The notes under the pieces: model-generated
The model's database searches: none
What the model saw: only the letters and a program-made list of their open reading frames with translations
What the model was told of the DNA's origin: nothing
Program-made: the position numbers and the translations under genes
NCBI GenBank assembly: GCA_032251515.1
Contig: JAVVDU010000034.1
Span: 1-25,124, forward strand
Direction of reading: 5' to 3'
Length of the DNA: 25,124 nucleotides
DNA from: Carthagonibacter sp032251515
GTDB lineage: Bacteria > Gemmatimonadota > Gemmatimonadetes > Palauibacterales > Palauibacteraceae
In this document: one piece after another, positions 7,649 to 15,604 of the stretch
Layout of the letters: each line of letters opens with the position of its first letter
How positions within the stretch are numbered: the first letter of the stretch is position 1

Positions 7649-8425
7649 GCGCTCGACCCGCACCCGCACCTCCGCGCCCCGGTCCGCTCCCAGCATCTCG
7701 GCTGCACTGCCGTCCCGAACGGCGATCTCCAGCGTGCCCGCCGAGCCCACCAGCGCGATGGGCCGGTTCGGCTCCCCGTGCGCGTACGAGGCCCGCAGCC
7801 CCGGAATCACCGTGCCCGCCACCTCCACCAGGGCGCTCGGTCCGCACGCCGTGCCGGGAATGTCGGTGACGAGGTTGCCGAACCGGTCCACGTGCGCCAC
7901 CCGCCCCCGGACCCCGCGTCCGAGGCGCTCCACGGGGGGCAGGGACAGGCGCCGCAGGGTCTCCGGGTCGATGGATCCGGCGCCGGGCGGCGCTTCGACC
8001 CCGGCGGCGAGCCGCCCCGCGGCGGGCGCGAACAGGTCGCGGCCGTGGAAGGTGGGGCTGACCGGTCGCGGGTCCGCCGCGGCCGGGTCGAGGAGCAGGG
8101 CGGCCTCCGCCGGCCCGTCCGCCAGCACCCGTGTCAGGAGACCGTTGTCGGGCCCCACGAACCAGCGTCCGGCGATCCGGACCGCCACGGCCCGGCGGCC
8201 TCCACCGACGCCCGGGTCCACCACCGCGAGGTGCACCGTCCCGGGCGGAAATGCCTCCCACACCCGGGCGAGCAGCCAGGCGCCTCCCTCCACGTCGCCG
8301 GGCGCCACCGCGTGGCTGACGTCCACGAGCGCCGCGTCCGGCGCCGCCGCGAGGACCGCCGCCTTCATCTCCGCGACGTACGAGTCCGCCGTCCCGAAAT
8401 CACTGAGCAGCGTCACGATCGGCAC
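7643..8425 (-). CDS. SAM hydroxide adenosyltransferase (DUF62 / chlorinase-fluorinase fold)
   Basis: Predicted to hydrolyse S-adenosylmethionine to adenosine and methionine, the usual activity of DUF62 proteins; only rare members are halogenases. The 260-aa product has the family signatures in order: TLLSDFG at the N terminus, LVDVSH, VVDPGVGG, VGPDNGLLT, FHGRDLFAP and DRFGNLVTDIP in the C-terminal domain. The open frame extends far upstream through the next gene, but homology begins at the GTG giving MPIVTLLSDFG. This start has a GGGGGA ribosome-binding site 4 bases away, so I place it at 8425. It lies 92 bases downstream of the MATE transporter gene, with a hairpin between them. Nothing suggests a halide-binding insertion, but I cannot exclude it without alignment. 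Confidence 0.9.
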   Translation of the reverse strand: MPIVTLLSDFGTADSYVAEMKAAVLAAAPDAALVDVSHAVAPGDVEGGAWLLARVWEAFPPGTVHLAVVDPGVGGGRRAVAVRIAGRWFVGPDNGLLTRVLADGPAEAALLLDPAAADPRPVSPTFHGRDLFAPAAGRLAAGVEAPPGAGSIDPETLRRLSLPPVERLGRGVRGRVAHVDRFGNLVTDIPGTACGPSALVEVAGTVIPGLRASYAHGEPNRPIALVGSAGTLEIAVRDGSAAEMLGADRGAEVRVRVERD

Positions 8426-8492
8426 ATCGTCCCCCTTGTTCCACAACCGGCGGTCGATCCGGCCCGGACCGCCGCCCTCCGCCTTCGTTCGC

Positions 8493-8517
8493 GCGGACGT
8501 CCCGCCGCGGCGTCCGC
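8493..8517 (-). terminator. Hairpin directly after the MATE stop codon
   Basis: GCGGACG (8493-8499) and CGTCCGC (8511-8517) form a 7-bp stem with an 11-base loop, beginning immediately after the MATE stop. No T-tract follows on the minus strand. It may weaken read-through into the DUF62 gene. Confidence 0.35.
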
Positions 8518-9852
8518 TCAGACGTCCCGCTCGAGCCACCCGCCGCGGCGCCAGATCGCCGCCACGGCCACGCCACGCAGGATCCCGGTGAGCGAGATCG
8601 TCCACCAGATCCCGGCCAGTCCGAGCGGTCCGCGCAGCAGGGCGGCGAGGGGCAGCCGCAGGACCGTCAACGTCATGGTGGTGAGCATCGGCGCCACCGT
8701 GTACCCGGCTCCCTCCATGGCGATCTGCAGCACGAGCTCCACGGCCATGAACACCTGGGCCGCCGCCACGATCCGCAGGTAGGACGCGCCGGCCCGGATC
8801 ACGTCCGGGTCCGACGTGAAGGCCCCGATCAGCGTCTCCGGCACGGTCAGGAACAGCACGCCGACGGCCGTCGTGACGAACAGGGCGTACCGCAGCGCCT
8901 CGCGACCGCCGCGCCGCGCCCGCGTGCGGGACCCGGCCCCGAGGTTCTGCCCGACCACGGTGGCCGCCGACACGCCGAACCCGATGCAGACCATGTAGCT
9001 CAGCGACTCGAGCTTGTGGCCCACGCCGAGGGCGGCGAGCCCCGCCGTCCCGAACTCGCTGGTGAGCCGGGTGAGCAGGATGTACACCGCCGAGAAGGTG
9101 GCCCCTCCCGCCGCCACCGGGAGGCCGATCCAGGTCATCCGCCCGAGGAGGCGGCCGTCGGGTCGGCTGCGGCGGATCCAGCCGCGGCGGCGCAGCCAGG
9201 CGTAACCGAGCACGCAGCCCCCGGCGCGCGTCACCAGGGTGGCGAGTGCCGCGCCCTGGATTCCCAGCGCCGGGAGCGGTCCTGGTCCGAGGATGAGCAG
9301 CGGGTCGAGGATGGCGTTCGCGCCGAGCGACACGGCGAGGAGCACGAAGGGCGTGCGCGTGTCCCCCGCGGCCCGGAACGCCGCGTCCATGGCGAAGTAG
9401 GCGAATACGATGGGCGTGCCGGTGAGCCAGGTCGCCAGGTAGCCGGCCCCCTCGCGGGTCACCCCGCCCGGCGTGCCCATCAGCGCGAAGAGCCCATCGA
9501 GGCCGGCGAGGCCCGCCACGCCGATCCCCGCGGCGCCGAGCAGCCCGAGCAGGAATGCCTGGTAGGCGGCGCGGGCGGAGTCCTCGGGTCGGCCCTCGCC
9601 CCAGCGCCGGCTGGCCACGGCCGCGAGGCCGACGGCCGGGAGCTCGGCCACGGCGAGGACGAGCCACACCACGAATCCCGCGGTGCTCACGCCGGCGAGC
9701 GCCTCCGGGCCCAGGAAGCGCCCGACCCAGAACGTGTCGACGACGTTGAACAGCCCCTGGATGAGCGTCGCCGCCACCGCCGGGACGGCGAGGCGGCGGA
9801 CCGCGGCGCGGACCGGGCCGCGCGTCGGGTCGACGCGGTAGACGGCGCTCAG
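8518..9852 (-). CDS. MATE family multidrug/toxin efflux transporter, probable CTG start
   Basis: Polytopic inner-membrane antiporter (Na+ or H+ driven) of the MATE family, with about 12 hydrophobic segments and paired halves. The first standard start in frame is GTG at 9777, but it begins inside the first membrane helix. The frame upstream is protein-like and MATE-like (DPTRGPVRAAVRRLAVPAV, then AATLIQGLFNVVDTFWVGR). The only candidate initiator before the in-frame TGA at 9871-9873 is CTG at 9852, whose CTGA overlaps the TGA of the upstream mrp gene. I therefore annotate 444 aa from 9852; with GTG at 9777 the product would be 419 aa and lack half of helix 1. A GAGGTGGAG lies about 11 bases before the CTG. 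The family is certain, the start is probable, and the substrate is unknown. Confidence 0.87.
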   Translation of the reverse strand: MSAVYRVDPTRGPVRAAVRRLAVPAVAATLIQGLFNVVDTFWVGRFLGPEALAGVSTAGFVVWLVLAVAELPAVGLAAVASRRWGEGRPEDSARAAYQAFLLGLLGAAGIGVAGLAGLDGLFALMGTPGGVTREGAGYLATWLTGTPIVFAYFAMDAAFRAAGDTRTPFVLLAVSLGANAILDPLLILGPGPLPALGIQGAALATLVTRAGGCVLGYAWLRRRGWIRRSRPDGRLLGRMTWIGLPVAAGGATFSAVYILLTRLTSEFGTAGLAALGVGHKLESLSYMVCIGFGVSAATVVGQNLGAGSRTRARRGGREALRYALFVTTAVGVLFLTVPETLIGAFTSDPDVIRAGASYLRIVAAAQVFMAVELVLQIAMEGAGYTVAPMLTTMTLTVLRLPLAALLRGPLGLAGIWWTISLTGILRGVAVAAIWRRGGWLERDV

Positions 9853-11039
9853 CGGGCGGCGGGCTCCACCTCACGCGCCGCGAGGCGGTCCGCGGCGGCG
9901 TCCGCGACGGCCCGCAGGGCCCGGGCCTCGGGCGAGTCCTCGCGGCCGACGACGGTGGGCACCCCCCGGTCCCCCTCCTCCCGTACCGCGAGCCCGAGCG
10001 GGACGGCCCCGAGGAACGGAATGCCGAGCGAAGCGGCCAGCTTCTCGCCGCCGCCGGAGCCGAAGATCTCGTGCACCGTCTCGCAGTCCGGGCAGACGAA
10101 GCCGCGCATGTTCTCGACCACGCCGAGCACCGGCACCTCGACGCTCTCGAACATGCGGATCCCCTTCAGCACGCCCTGGACCGACACGTCCTGCGGCGTG
10201 GTGACCATCACGGCGCCCGAGACGCGCGCGAGCTGGACGAGGGAGAGCTGGGCGTCCCCCGTCCCGGGCGGCAGGTCGACCACGAGCACGTCCAGCTCGC
10301 CCCACGCGACCTGCTGGAGGAACTGGCGGATGATCCCCATGACGATCGGGCCGCGCCAGATCGCCGGGGTCTCATCGTCCACCAGGAACCCGAGGCTCAT
10401 CAGCTTCACCCCGTGCGCCTCGATCGGGACGACCCGGTCGTCCTCCATGCGCGGCCGGCCGCGGACCCCGAACATGGTCGGGATGTCGGGACCGTAGATG
10501 TCGGCGTCCAGGAGCCCCACCCGCCAGCCACGGCGCGCCCACGCCGCGGCGAGGTTCGTGGAGACGGTGGACTTGCCCACGCCACCCTTCCCCGAGCTCA
10601 CCGCGACCACGTGGCGGATCCCCTCGAGCGGCTGCGCGTCGCGCGGATGCCGGGACGCCTCCTCCCGGCTCACCTGGCCGGGCGAGCGGGGCGCCGCCGC
10701 CGCGCCCGCCGCCGGCGTCCCCATCACGGGCAACGCGCGGCGGCCCCGCCCGCCACCGGACGGCGCCGCCACCGTCCCCTCGGGCGGCGGGGCCGGGCGG
10801 GCGGCCGCGCGCTCGAAGCGGACGTCGCGGATTCCCGGGACGCCCGAGGCGACGAGACGCACCGTCTCCACGAGGTCCGGCGACATCTCCGGCCCCGGCG
10901 CGATGCGCAGCACGAGATCTCCCTGGTCGGAGACCGCGAGCGGCTCCACGAGTCCCGCGGCCAGCACGTCGGGCCCCTCCGCGGCGGCGCGGACGCGGGC
11001 CAGCGCCCTGCGTACCTGATCTTCCAGACTTCCCGGCAT
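9849..11039 (-). CDS. apbC: Mrp/ApbC/NBP35-type Fe-S cluster carrier P-loop ATPase
   Basis: Cytoplasmic ATPase that binds and transfers [4Fe-4S] clusters to apo-proteins. The 396-aa protein has an N-terminal MIP18/DUF59-type domain (about 4-80), a low-complexity Ala/Pro/Gly linker (about 80-125), and the ParA/MinD-like domain. That domain has the deviant Walker A SSGKGGVGKST (148-158), the Mrp stretch LDADIYGPDIPTMFG, DLPPGTGD, and the cluster-ligand pair C316/C319 in FVCPDC. The start is ATG 11039, preceded by a purine-rich GGAAGAAAGAAG; an in-frame start at 11099 would add 20 unrelated residues. It sits 94 bases after nifU, so the two Fe-S genes probably cooperate. Its stop overlaps the MATE start. 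Confidence 0.93.
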   Translation of the reverse strand: MPGSLEDQVRRALARVRAAAEGPDVLAAGLVEPLAVSDQGDLVLRIAPGPEMSPDLVETVRLVASGVPGIRDVRFERAAARPAPPPEGTVAAPSGGGRGRRALPVMGTPAAGAAAAPRSPGQVSREEASRHPRDAQPLEGIRHVVAVSSGKGGVGKSTVSTNLAAAWARRGWRVGLLDADIYGPDIPTMFGVRGRPRMEDDRVVPIEAHGVKLMSLGFLVDDETPAIWRGPIVMGIIRQFLQQVAWGELDVLVVDLPPGTGDAQLSLVQLARVSGAVMVTTPQDVSVQGVLKGIRMFESVEVPVLGVVENMRGFVCPDCETVHEIFGSGGGEKLAASLGIPFLGAVPLGLAVREEGDRGVPTVVGREDSPEARALRAVADAAADRLAAREVEPAAR

Positions 11040-11133
11040 GTATCGGCTTCTTTCTTCCGTGGGTTCCGGTGTGCTCCTGCGGGCGGCGGGCGGTGGCACG
11101 GCGGCGGCGGGACGCGGCCCGCGCCGGCGACTC

Positions 11134-11406
11134 TCAGCGGGCGGGCACCTCGACCGACTCGACCGACCGGACCTCGGGCACCTGCATGCGCAGCCGCTGT
11201 TCGATCCCGGCCTTCAGGGTCAGCATGGACATCGGGCACGCGTAGCACGCGCCGACCATGCGCACCCGGACGACCCCCTCCGGGGCGTCGAACTCCACCA
11301 GCTCGATGTCGCCGCCGTCCACCCGGATGGCCGGGCGGATCGAGGCGAGCACCTCCTCGATGCGCTCAAGGACGGGACGGGAACGGCTCAGGGCGGCTTC
11401 CTTCAT
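11134..11406 (-). CDS. NifU C-terminal-domain Fe-S scaffold protein
   Basis: A 90-aa single-domain NifU-like protein. The domain hallmark is the C-x2-C pair C54/C57 (ACYACP) preceded by VDGGDIELVEF. Such proteins hold an Fe-S cluster between two subunits and hand it to carriers. Mrp/ApbC lies directly downstream and could receive clusters from it. The ATG start at 11406 has no strong Shine-Dalgarno. It is 60 bases after the YpdA gene, so it may belong to the end of the lepA operon or have its own promoter; I see no convincing -35/-10 in the spacer. Confidence 0.92.
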   Translation of the reverse strand: MKEAALSRSRPVLERIEEVLASIRPAIRVDGGDIELVEFDAPEGVVRVRMVGACYACPMSMLTLKAGIEQRLRMQVPEVRSVESVEVPAR

Positions 11407-11466
11407 GCGGATCCGGGTGCGCGTCCACGACGCCGGGACGAAGCCCCCGGACGCCGGATCGGCAAG

Positions 11467-12483
11467 CTATCCGGGGGTTCCGGTGACGTCAACGAGACGC
11501 GCCGCGAGGGCCCGCACGATGCGCGGGCCGTGTTCGCGGCCGTTCTGGATGAAGATCCGGTTCGCGTCGAACCCGGCCGCGATCACGCCGGCCACGAATG
11601 CGCCCGCGACCGGGGTCTCCAGCGTCTCCGGGTCGTGCGCGGGCACTCCCGTTACCGGGTCCACCGGGACGCCGAGCGACACGAGGAACTTCGGGTCGGG
11701 ACGGTATCCCGTCATGGCGAGCACGAAGTCGTTGCGGACCCAGCCGGCGTCGCCACCGTCCGCGTGCTCCAGCCGCACGCGAGCCGGCTCGATCTCCGCC
11801 AGCCGCGTCCGCCAGCGCACCGCGATCTCGCCCTTCTCCAGCCGGTTGCGGATGTCCGGCAGGACCCACGGCTTCACCCCGCGATCGAAATCGTCGAACT
11901 GGTGCACCAGGGTGACGCGCGCCCCGGCCCGCCACGTGGACAGGGCCGCGTCGACGGCCGAGTTTCCCCCGCCCACCACGATCACGTCCTGGTCGAAATA
12001 GCGGTGCGCATCGCGGAAGTAGTGGGTCACCTTCGGCAGGCCCTCGCCCGGCACGTACAGCAGGACCGGCGTGTCGTAGTAGCCCGTCGCCACCACCACC
12101 GCGCGCGCCGCGTACTCCCGGCGGTCTCCGGCGGCCGTGCGGCTCGTGGCGTGGAACCCGCTCCCGTTCCGCTCCACCGCCAGGACTTCCTCGTACTGCC
12201 GGACGTCGAGCGAGAAATGCCTGGCGATCCGCCGGTAGTAGGTGAGGGCGTCGCGGCGCGTCGGCTTGTCGCGGTCCACCACCAGCGGTACGTCGCCGAG
12301 CTCGAGGTGCTCGGGCGTGCTGAAAAAGGTCATGTCGAGCGGGTAGCGGTCGATGGCGCTCGTCACGGGCCCCTTGTCGAGGATCGTGCAGGGCAGCCCG
12401 GCCTCGCGGGCCGCCACGCCCACCGCGAGGCCGCAGGGGCCTGCCCCGATGACCAGGATGTCGGTGTGCTCGCGTTCACTCAT
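11467..12483 (-). CDS. ypdA: YpdA-type FAD/NAD(P) disulfide reductase (putative bacillithiol disulfide reductase)
   Basis: Flavoprotein of 338 aa resembling YpdA, the proposed reductase of oxidised bacillithiol. The FAD-binding Rossmann motif is VIGAGPCGLA (11-20) and includes the cysteine (C17) at the position of the conserved YpdA cysteine. The region TFFSTPEHLELGDVPLVV is also typical. A second, NAD(P)-binding motif is VIVVGGGNSAVDAAL. There is no thioredoxin-reductase CxxC, consistent with YpdA. The ATG start overlaps the acylase stop by four bases (ATGA), so translation is probably coupled. Bacillithiol synthesis genes are not in this window, so use of that thiol is inferred. The nearby nifU and mrp genes suggest a redox/Fe-S neighbourhood. 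Confidence 0.88.
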   Translation of the reverse strand: MSEREHTDILVIGAGPCGLAVGVAAREAGLPCTILDKGPVTSAIDRYPLDMTFFSTPEHLELGDVPLVVDRDKPTRRDALTYYRRIARHFSLDVRQYEEVLAVERNGSGFHATSRTAAGDRREYAARAVVVATGYYDTPVLLYVPGEGLPKVTHYFRDAHRYFDQDVIVVGGGNSAVDAALSTWRAGARVTLVHQFDDFDRGVKPWVLPDIRNRLEKGEIAVRWRTRLAEIEPARVRLEHADGGDAGWVRNDFVLAMTGYRPDPKFLVSLGVPVDPVTGVPAHDPETLETPVAGAFVAGVIAAGFDANRIFIQNGREHGPRIVRALAARLVDVTGTPG

Positions 12484-14978
12484 TCCGGTACCAGCGTTCG
12501 TGATCCATCGGGTGTCCCGCCGGCGCGCTCGCCGGCCGGCGGCTCCAGCGCGAGGCTCCGGGCGGCCCGGCGGCGGGCCTCCTCTTGCTCCAGCGGCACC
12601 GGCTCGAGACCGCCGGCGCGCCAGCGCGCGCTCATGTCCCGGTAATGCGGGCTGAACGGGTTGCCGCTCTGGCCGGTGGGCACCAGGAAGCGTCCCTCGA
12701 TCCCCCCGGGCCGGACGTGCGCCACGAAGCGCTCGGAGGGTCCGTACTCGCTCCGCCAGGGAGGGGTCCAGGAGCCCGGCCCGAGGTTCGCCCACTGGCG
12801 GTAATCCACCGGGCGAAGAGTGTGCGGACCCCCGTCCTGGGGCCACGGACCGACGTTCAGCCCCAGCAGACGGTCGAGGAGGCGGACGTCGCCCAGCGGG
12901 TGGGCGTGCCGCTCCGCGTGCACCTCTCCCCAGCGCGCGCCCGCCGTGACGGCCAGCGCGTCGCGCAGGGCCCGTTCCTCCCACTCGGCGAGGCGCTCGC
13001 GGACAGGGGTGCGGACGTCGTCGACCCACGGGTTCGCGTCTCCCTCCGCGAGGACCCGCAGCATCGCCGTCGCGGGAAACGTCGTCCACGTCTCGCCCGC
13101 GAACTCGTCTCCCGCGATGAGGGCCCGCAGCCGGTGGAACCAGGCGTAGAAGAGAGGCGCCGCGCGGGAATCGTTCGTCACGGTCCGGTCCCAGGCGCGC
13201 AGGATCTCCGCGGCTCCTCCCTCGCCCGCCCGTTCCGCCGCCGCGATGGCACGCGCGACCGTCCGGTCCGCCAGCCGGCTGAACGTGTCCCGCTGCAGCG
13301 CCTCCGTGGCCGCGGGCGTCCAGTCCCGGCGCACCTCGAGCGCGCGAACGAGCCGTTCGGCGCGGAACGGGGCCGCGTAGTCGCTCCCGATGGTCCGCCC
13401 GAGCTCCGGGGCCTGCGGGTTGTTCGCCGTCGCCACGTAACCCCGCCGCGGATCCCGCACCGCCGGATGCGACGCCGGCGGCCAGAAGCCCGTCCAGCCG
13501 TCTCCCGCGTCGTGGCCCGGCGCCGGGAGGGCGCCGTCCCGCCCTGCCCGGAGCGGGATCCGCCCCCCGAGGCGGTAGGCGATGCCGCCGGAGCGGAACG
13601 CCGCCACCACGTTCTGGTGCGGGAGCGCGAACCGCGCGACGGCCCGATCGAACGCATCGGCGTCCCCGGCGCGGTTCAGCGCCGCGATCCCCGCCGTGCC
13701 CGCGTCCACCCGGGCCGGCACCCACAGCACCGACAGGTCCGCCTCGAGCCCCGGCAGCACGTCGGACAGGAGAGGGCCGCGGCGCGTGGCTCGGACCTCG
13801 AGCGGCTCGGGGCCGCGGCCGCGCACCGGGATCGTGTCGGTCCGCACCTCCAGCGCCGCCCACCCGCCTCCGTCGCGGTAGGTGCGGCCGTCCTCCGACA
13901 GGGTCTCCACGAAGAAGTCGGTGTCGTCCACCATGCCGTTCGTGAAGCCCCAGGCGAGCGACCGGTTGTGGCCGACGACGACGCCCGGGACGCCCGGGAG
14001 CGTGAGGCCCGCGACGTGCAGTCCGTCCGCCTCCCCGTGCAGGACGGCCAGGTACCAGAGGGACGGGGCGCGCAGCTCCAGGTGCATGTCGTTGGCGAGG
14101 ATCGGCGCGCCGGANNNNNNNNNNNNNNNNNNNNNNNNNNNNNNNNNNNNNNNNNNNNNNNNNNNNNNNNNNNNNNNNNNNNNNNNNNNNNNNNNNNNNN
14201 NNNNNNNNNNNNNNGGAACGCCCGCCGGGTCACCGGCCACGGCCGGCGCCGCTCCGGCCGCGGGCGTACCGGGCATGCCGGGCTCCGCCCCGGGCGGTGT
14301 GGCGACGGGCGCGTCGAGGATCGTCGGCCCCCAGGCGGGATAGCCCTCCAGCAGCGTGGCCAGACGGTCCGGTCCGAAACGGCGGGCGATGCGGAACCGC
14401 GCGAGGTCGGGCCGCCACGACGCCAGGTCGAGGTTCATGACCATGCCGACGGCGAGGCTGGCCCGCGCGTCCCACGCCCGGGGCCGCACGCGCAGGAGCT
14501 GGAACTCGGGGGGCGGCGGCCCGCCGGCCGCCAGGCGGGCGTTCACGCCGCTCGCGTAGGCGTCGAGCCGCGCCGCCTCCTCGGGCCCCAGCGCGGCCGC
14601 GGCGCGCTCCACCGCCGCGGGCAGCCCGAGGGTCCGCACGAAGCGGTCGGTCGGGAGAGCCTTCGCGCCGAATACCTCCGCCAGGCGCCCCTCCCCCACG
14701 CGGCGGAACAGCTCCATCTGCCACAGCCTGTCTTCGGCGTGCAGCCAGCCCAGCGCCCGGACCGCGTCTCCCTCGCCGGCGGCGAACACGGTCGGGATGC
14801 CGAGCGTGTCGAGCAGGACCTCGACGGGAGCCTGGAGCCCGGGCACGTCCGATGCGACGTCCGGGGGACGGGCCGACAGCGCGAGCCGGTACCAGAGCCC
14901 GGTGACGACCAGGCCTGCCACCCACAGCGTGGCGAGCCCCCCCGCGGCGACCGTCCGCGTGACGGTCCGGCGATTCAC
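12480..14978 (-). CDS. Penicillin acylase family Ntn-hydrolase (interrupted by assembly gap)
   Basis: Exported or membrane-anchored member of the penicillin acylase / acyl-homoserine-lactone acylase family. These are made as a precursor that self-cleaves before a catalytic Ser into alpha and beta chains. The GTG start at 14978 (GTGA overlap with the upstream gene) is followed by a positively charged, hydrophobic segment at about 10-33, a signal anchor. Alpha-chain features include LGIPTVFA and LGWLHAEDRLWQMELFRR. After the gap come SGAPILANDMHLEL, GVVVGHNRSLAWGFTNG and RRGPLLSD, all beta-chain features. The nucleophile motif (usually GSNxW) should precede SGAPILAND and is lost in the 100 N at 14115-14214. 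An Ala/Pro/Gly-rich spacer (about 223-254) lies just before the gap. The frame agrees on both sides of the gap. The length of about 832 aa is typical. Substrate unknown. Confidence 0.88.
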   Translation of the reverse strand: MNRRTVTRTVAAGGLATLWVAGLVVTGLWYRLALSARPPDVASDVPGLQAPVEVLLDTLGIPTVFAAGEGDAVRALGWLHAEDRLWQMELFRRVGEGRLAEVFGAKALPTDRFVRTLGLPAAVERAAAALGPEEAARLDAYASGVNARLAAGGPPPPEFQLLRVRPRAWDARASLAVGMVMNLDLASWRPDLARFRIARRFGPDRLATLLEGYPAWGPTILDAPVATPPGAEPGMPGTPAAGAAPAVAGDPAGVXXXXXXXXXXXXXXXXXXXXXXXXXXXXXXXXXXSGAPILANDMHLELRAPSLWYLAVLHGEADGLHVAGLTLPGVPGVVVGHNRSLAWGFTNGMVDDTDFFVETLSEDGRTYRDGGGWAALEVRTDTIPVRGRGPEPLEVRATRRGPLLSDVLPGLEADLSVLWVPARVDAGTAGIAALNRAGDADAFDRAVARFALPHQNVVAAFRSGGIAYRLGGRIPLRAGRDGALPAPGHDAGDGWTGFWPPASHPAVRDPRRGYVATANNPQAPELGRTIGSDYAAPFRAERLVRALEVRRDWTPAATEALQRDTFSRLADRTVARAIAAAERAGEGGAAEILRAWDRTVTNDSRAAPLFYAWFHRLRALIAGDEFAGETWTTFPATAMLRVLAEGDANPWVDDVRTPVRERLAEWEERALRDALAVTAGARWGEVHAERHAHPLGDVRLLDRLLGLNVGPWPQDGGPHTLRPVDYRQWANLGPGSWTPPWRSEYGPSERFVAHVRPGGIEGRFLVPTGQSGNPFSPHYRDMSARWRAGGLEPVPLEQEEARRRAARSLALEPPAGERAGGTPDGSRTLVPE
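14115..14214. other. Assembly gap of 100 N inside the acylase gene
   Basis: Exactly 100 N, probably an unknown-length gap. It removes the expected autocleavage site and catalytic serine of the acylase. The flanking sequence on the high-coordinate side encodes a Pro/Ala/Gly-rich spacer. Confidence 0.95.
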
Positions 14979-15604
14979 TCTCCGGCCGGAGGGGCGACCC
15001 GGGCCGGCCGCGCCTCGCCGGCCGCCGAGGCCGTGACCAGCAGGGACTCCCACCCGTCGTCGCACCGGCGGCACAGGCGCCGCCGGTGGAGCTCGGCGAG
15101 GAGGCGGCCGCAGTCCTCCTCGCCGAGGCCGAGCCGGCCGGCCAGCTCCTCCGTGCTCGTGCGGCCGCAGCGGCACAGCGCCTCGAACGCCGCCGCGGCG
15201 GCGGCATCGGCCTCTCCCAGCAGCACCGGCTCGCCCGTGGCGCGTTCCGCCGCGACGGCGAGCCCGCGGCGGCGCAGGGCGCACTCCACGGGGTCGAGGT
15301 GGTGGTCCTGCACCCCGCGCACCAGCACGAAGCGGACCTCTTCGTCCCCGCCGGGCGCGTCGGCCTGCAGGACGAGCTTGGCCACGACCTCGTCGGCGCA
15401 GCTGAAGTCGATCACGGCCACCGCCCCGAAGTCGAGCACCGCGACCGATTCGCCGCACCGGCCCGCGAACAGACGCTCGATCCCGCCCCGCACGGCGCGA
15501 CCCGTCTCGCGGGTGACCAGGTTGCGCTCGTACAGGCTCGCCACGGCGACCGCGGGGACCGGTCGGCCGTTCGCGGGCCGGCGGGCCGGCCGCGGGGCAC
15601 TCAC
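14975..15604 (-). CDS. STAS-like (DUF4325-type) protein with C-terminal winged-helix-like domain
   Basis: A 209-aa soluble protein. Residues about 22-115 resemble STAS-like DUF4325 domains: LYERNLVTRETGRAVRGGIE, then the strand VAVLDFGAVAVIDFSCADEVV, in the place of the DFSGVxxIxxSFADEL pattern. Residues about 138-190 (FEALCRCGRTSTEELAGRLG, then LLAELHRRRLCRRC) look like a small winged helix. Four cysteines in this part (C144, C146, C178, C181) could bind metal, but that is speculative. The GTG start overlaps the stop of the HATPase gene by four bases, and its own stop overlaps the acylase start the same way. DUF4325 genes are often next to HATPase genes, so the two likely form a switch pair. 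What they control is unknown. Confidence 0.65.
   Translation of the reverse strand: MSAPRPARRPANGRPVPAVAVASLYERNLVTRETGRAVRGGIERLFAGRCGESVAVLDFGAVAVIDFSCADEVVAKLVLQADAPGGDEEVRFVLVRGVQDHHLDPVECALRRRGLAVAAERATGEPVLLGEADAAAAAAFEALCRCGRTSTEELAGRLGLGEEDCGRLLAELHRRRLCRRCDDGWESLLVTASAAGEARPARVAPPAGE

Noticed and set aside
7643..9874. Apparent fusion of DUF62 to a 480-residue N-terminal extension
   Set aside because: The extension is a shadow of the MATE gene in another frame. DUF62 homology starts at GTG 8425 with its own ribosome-binding site.
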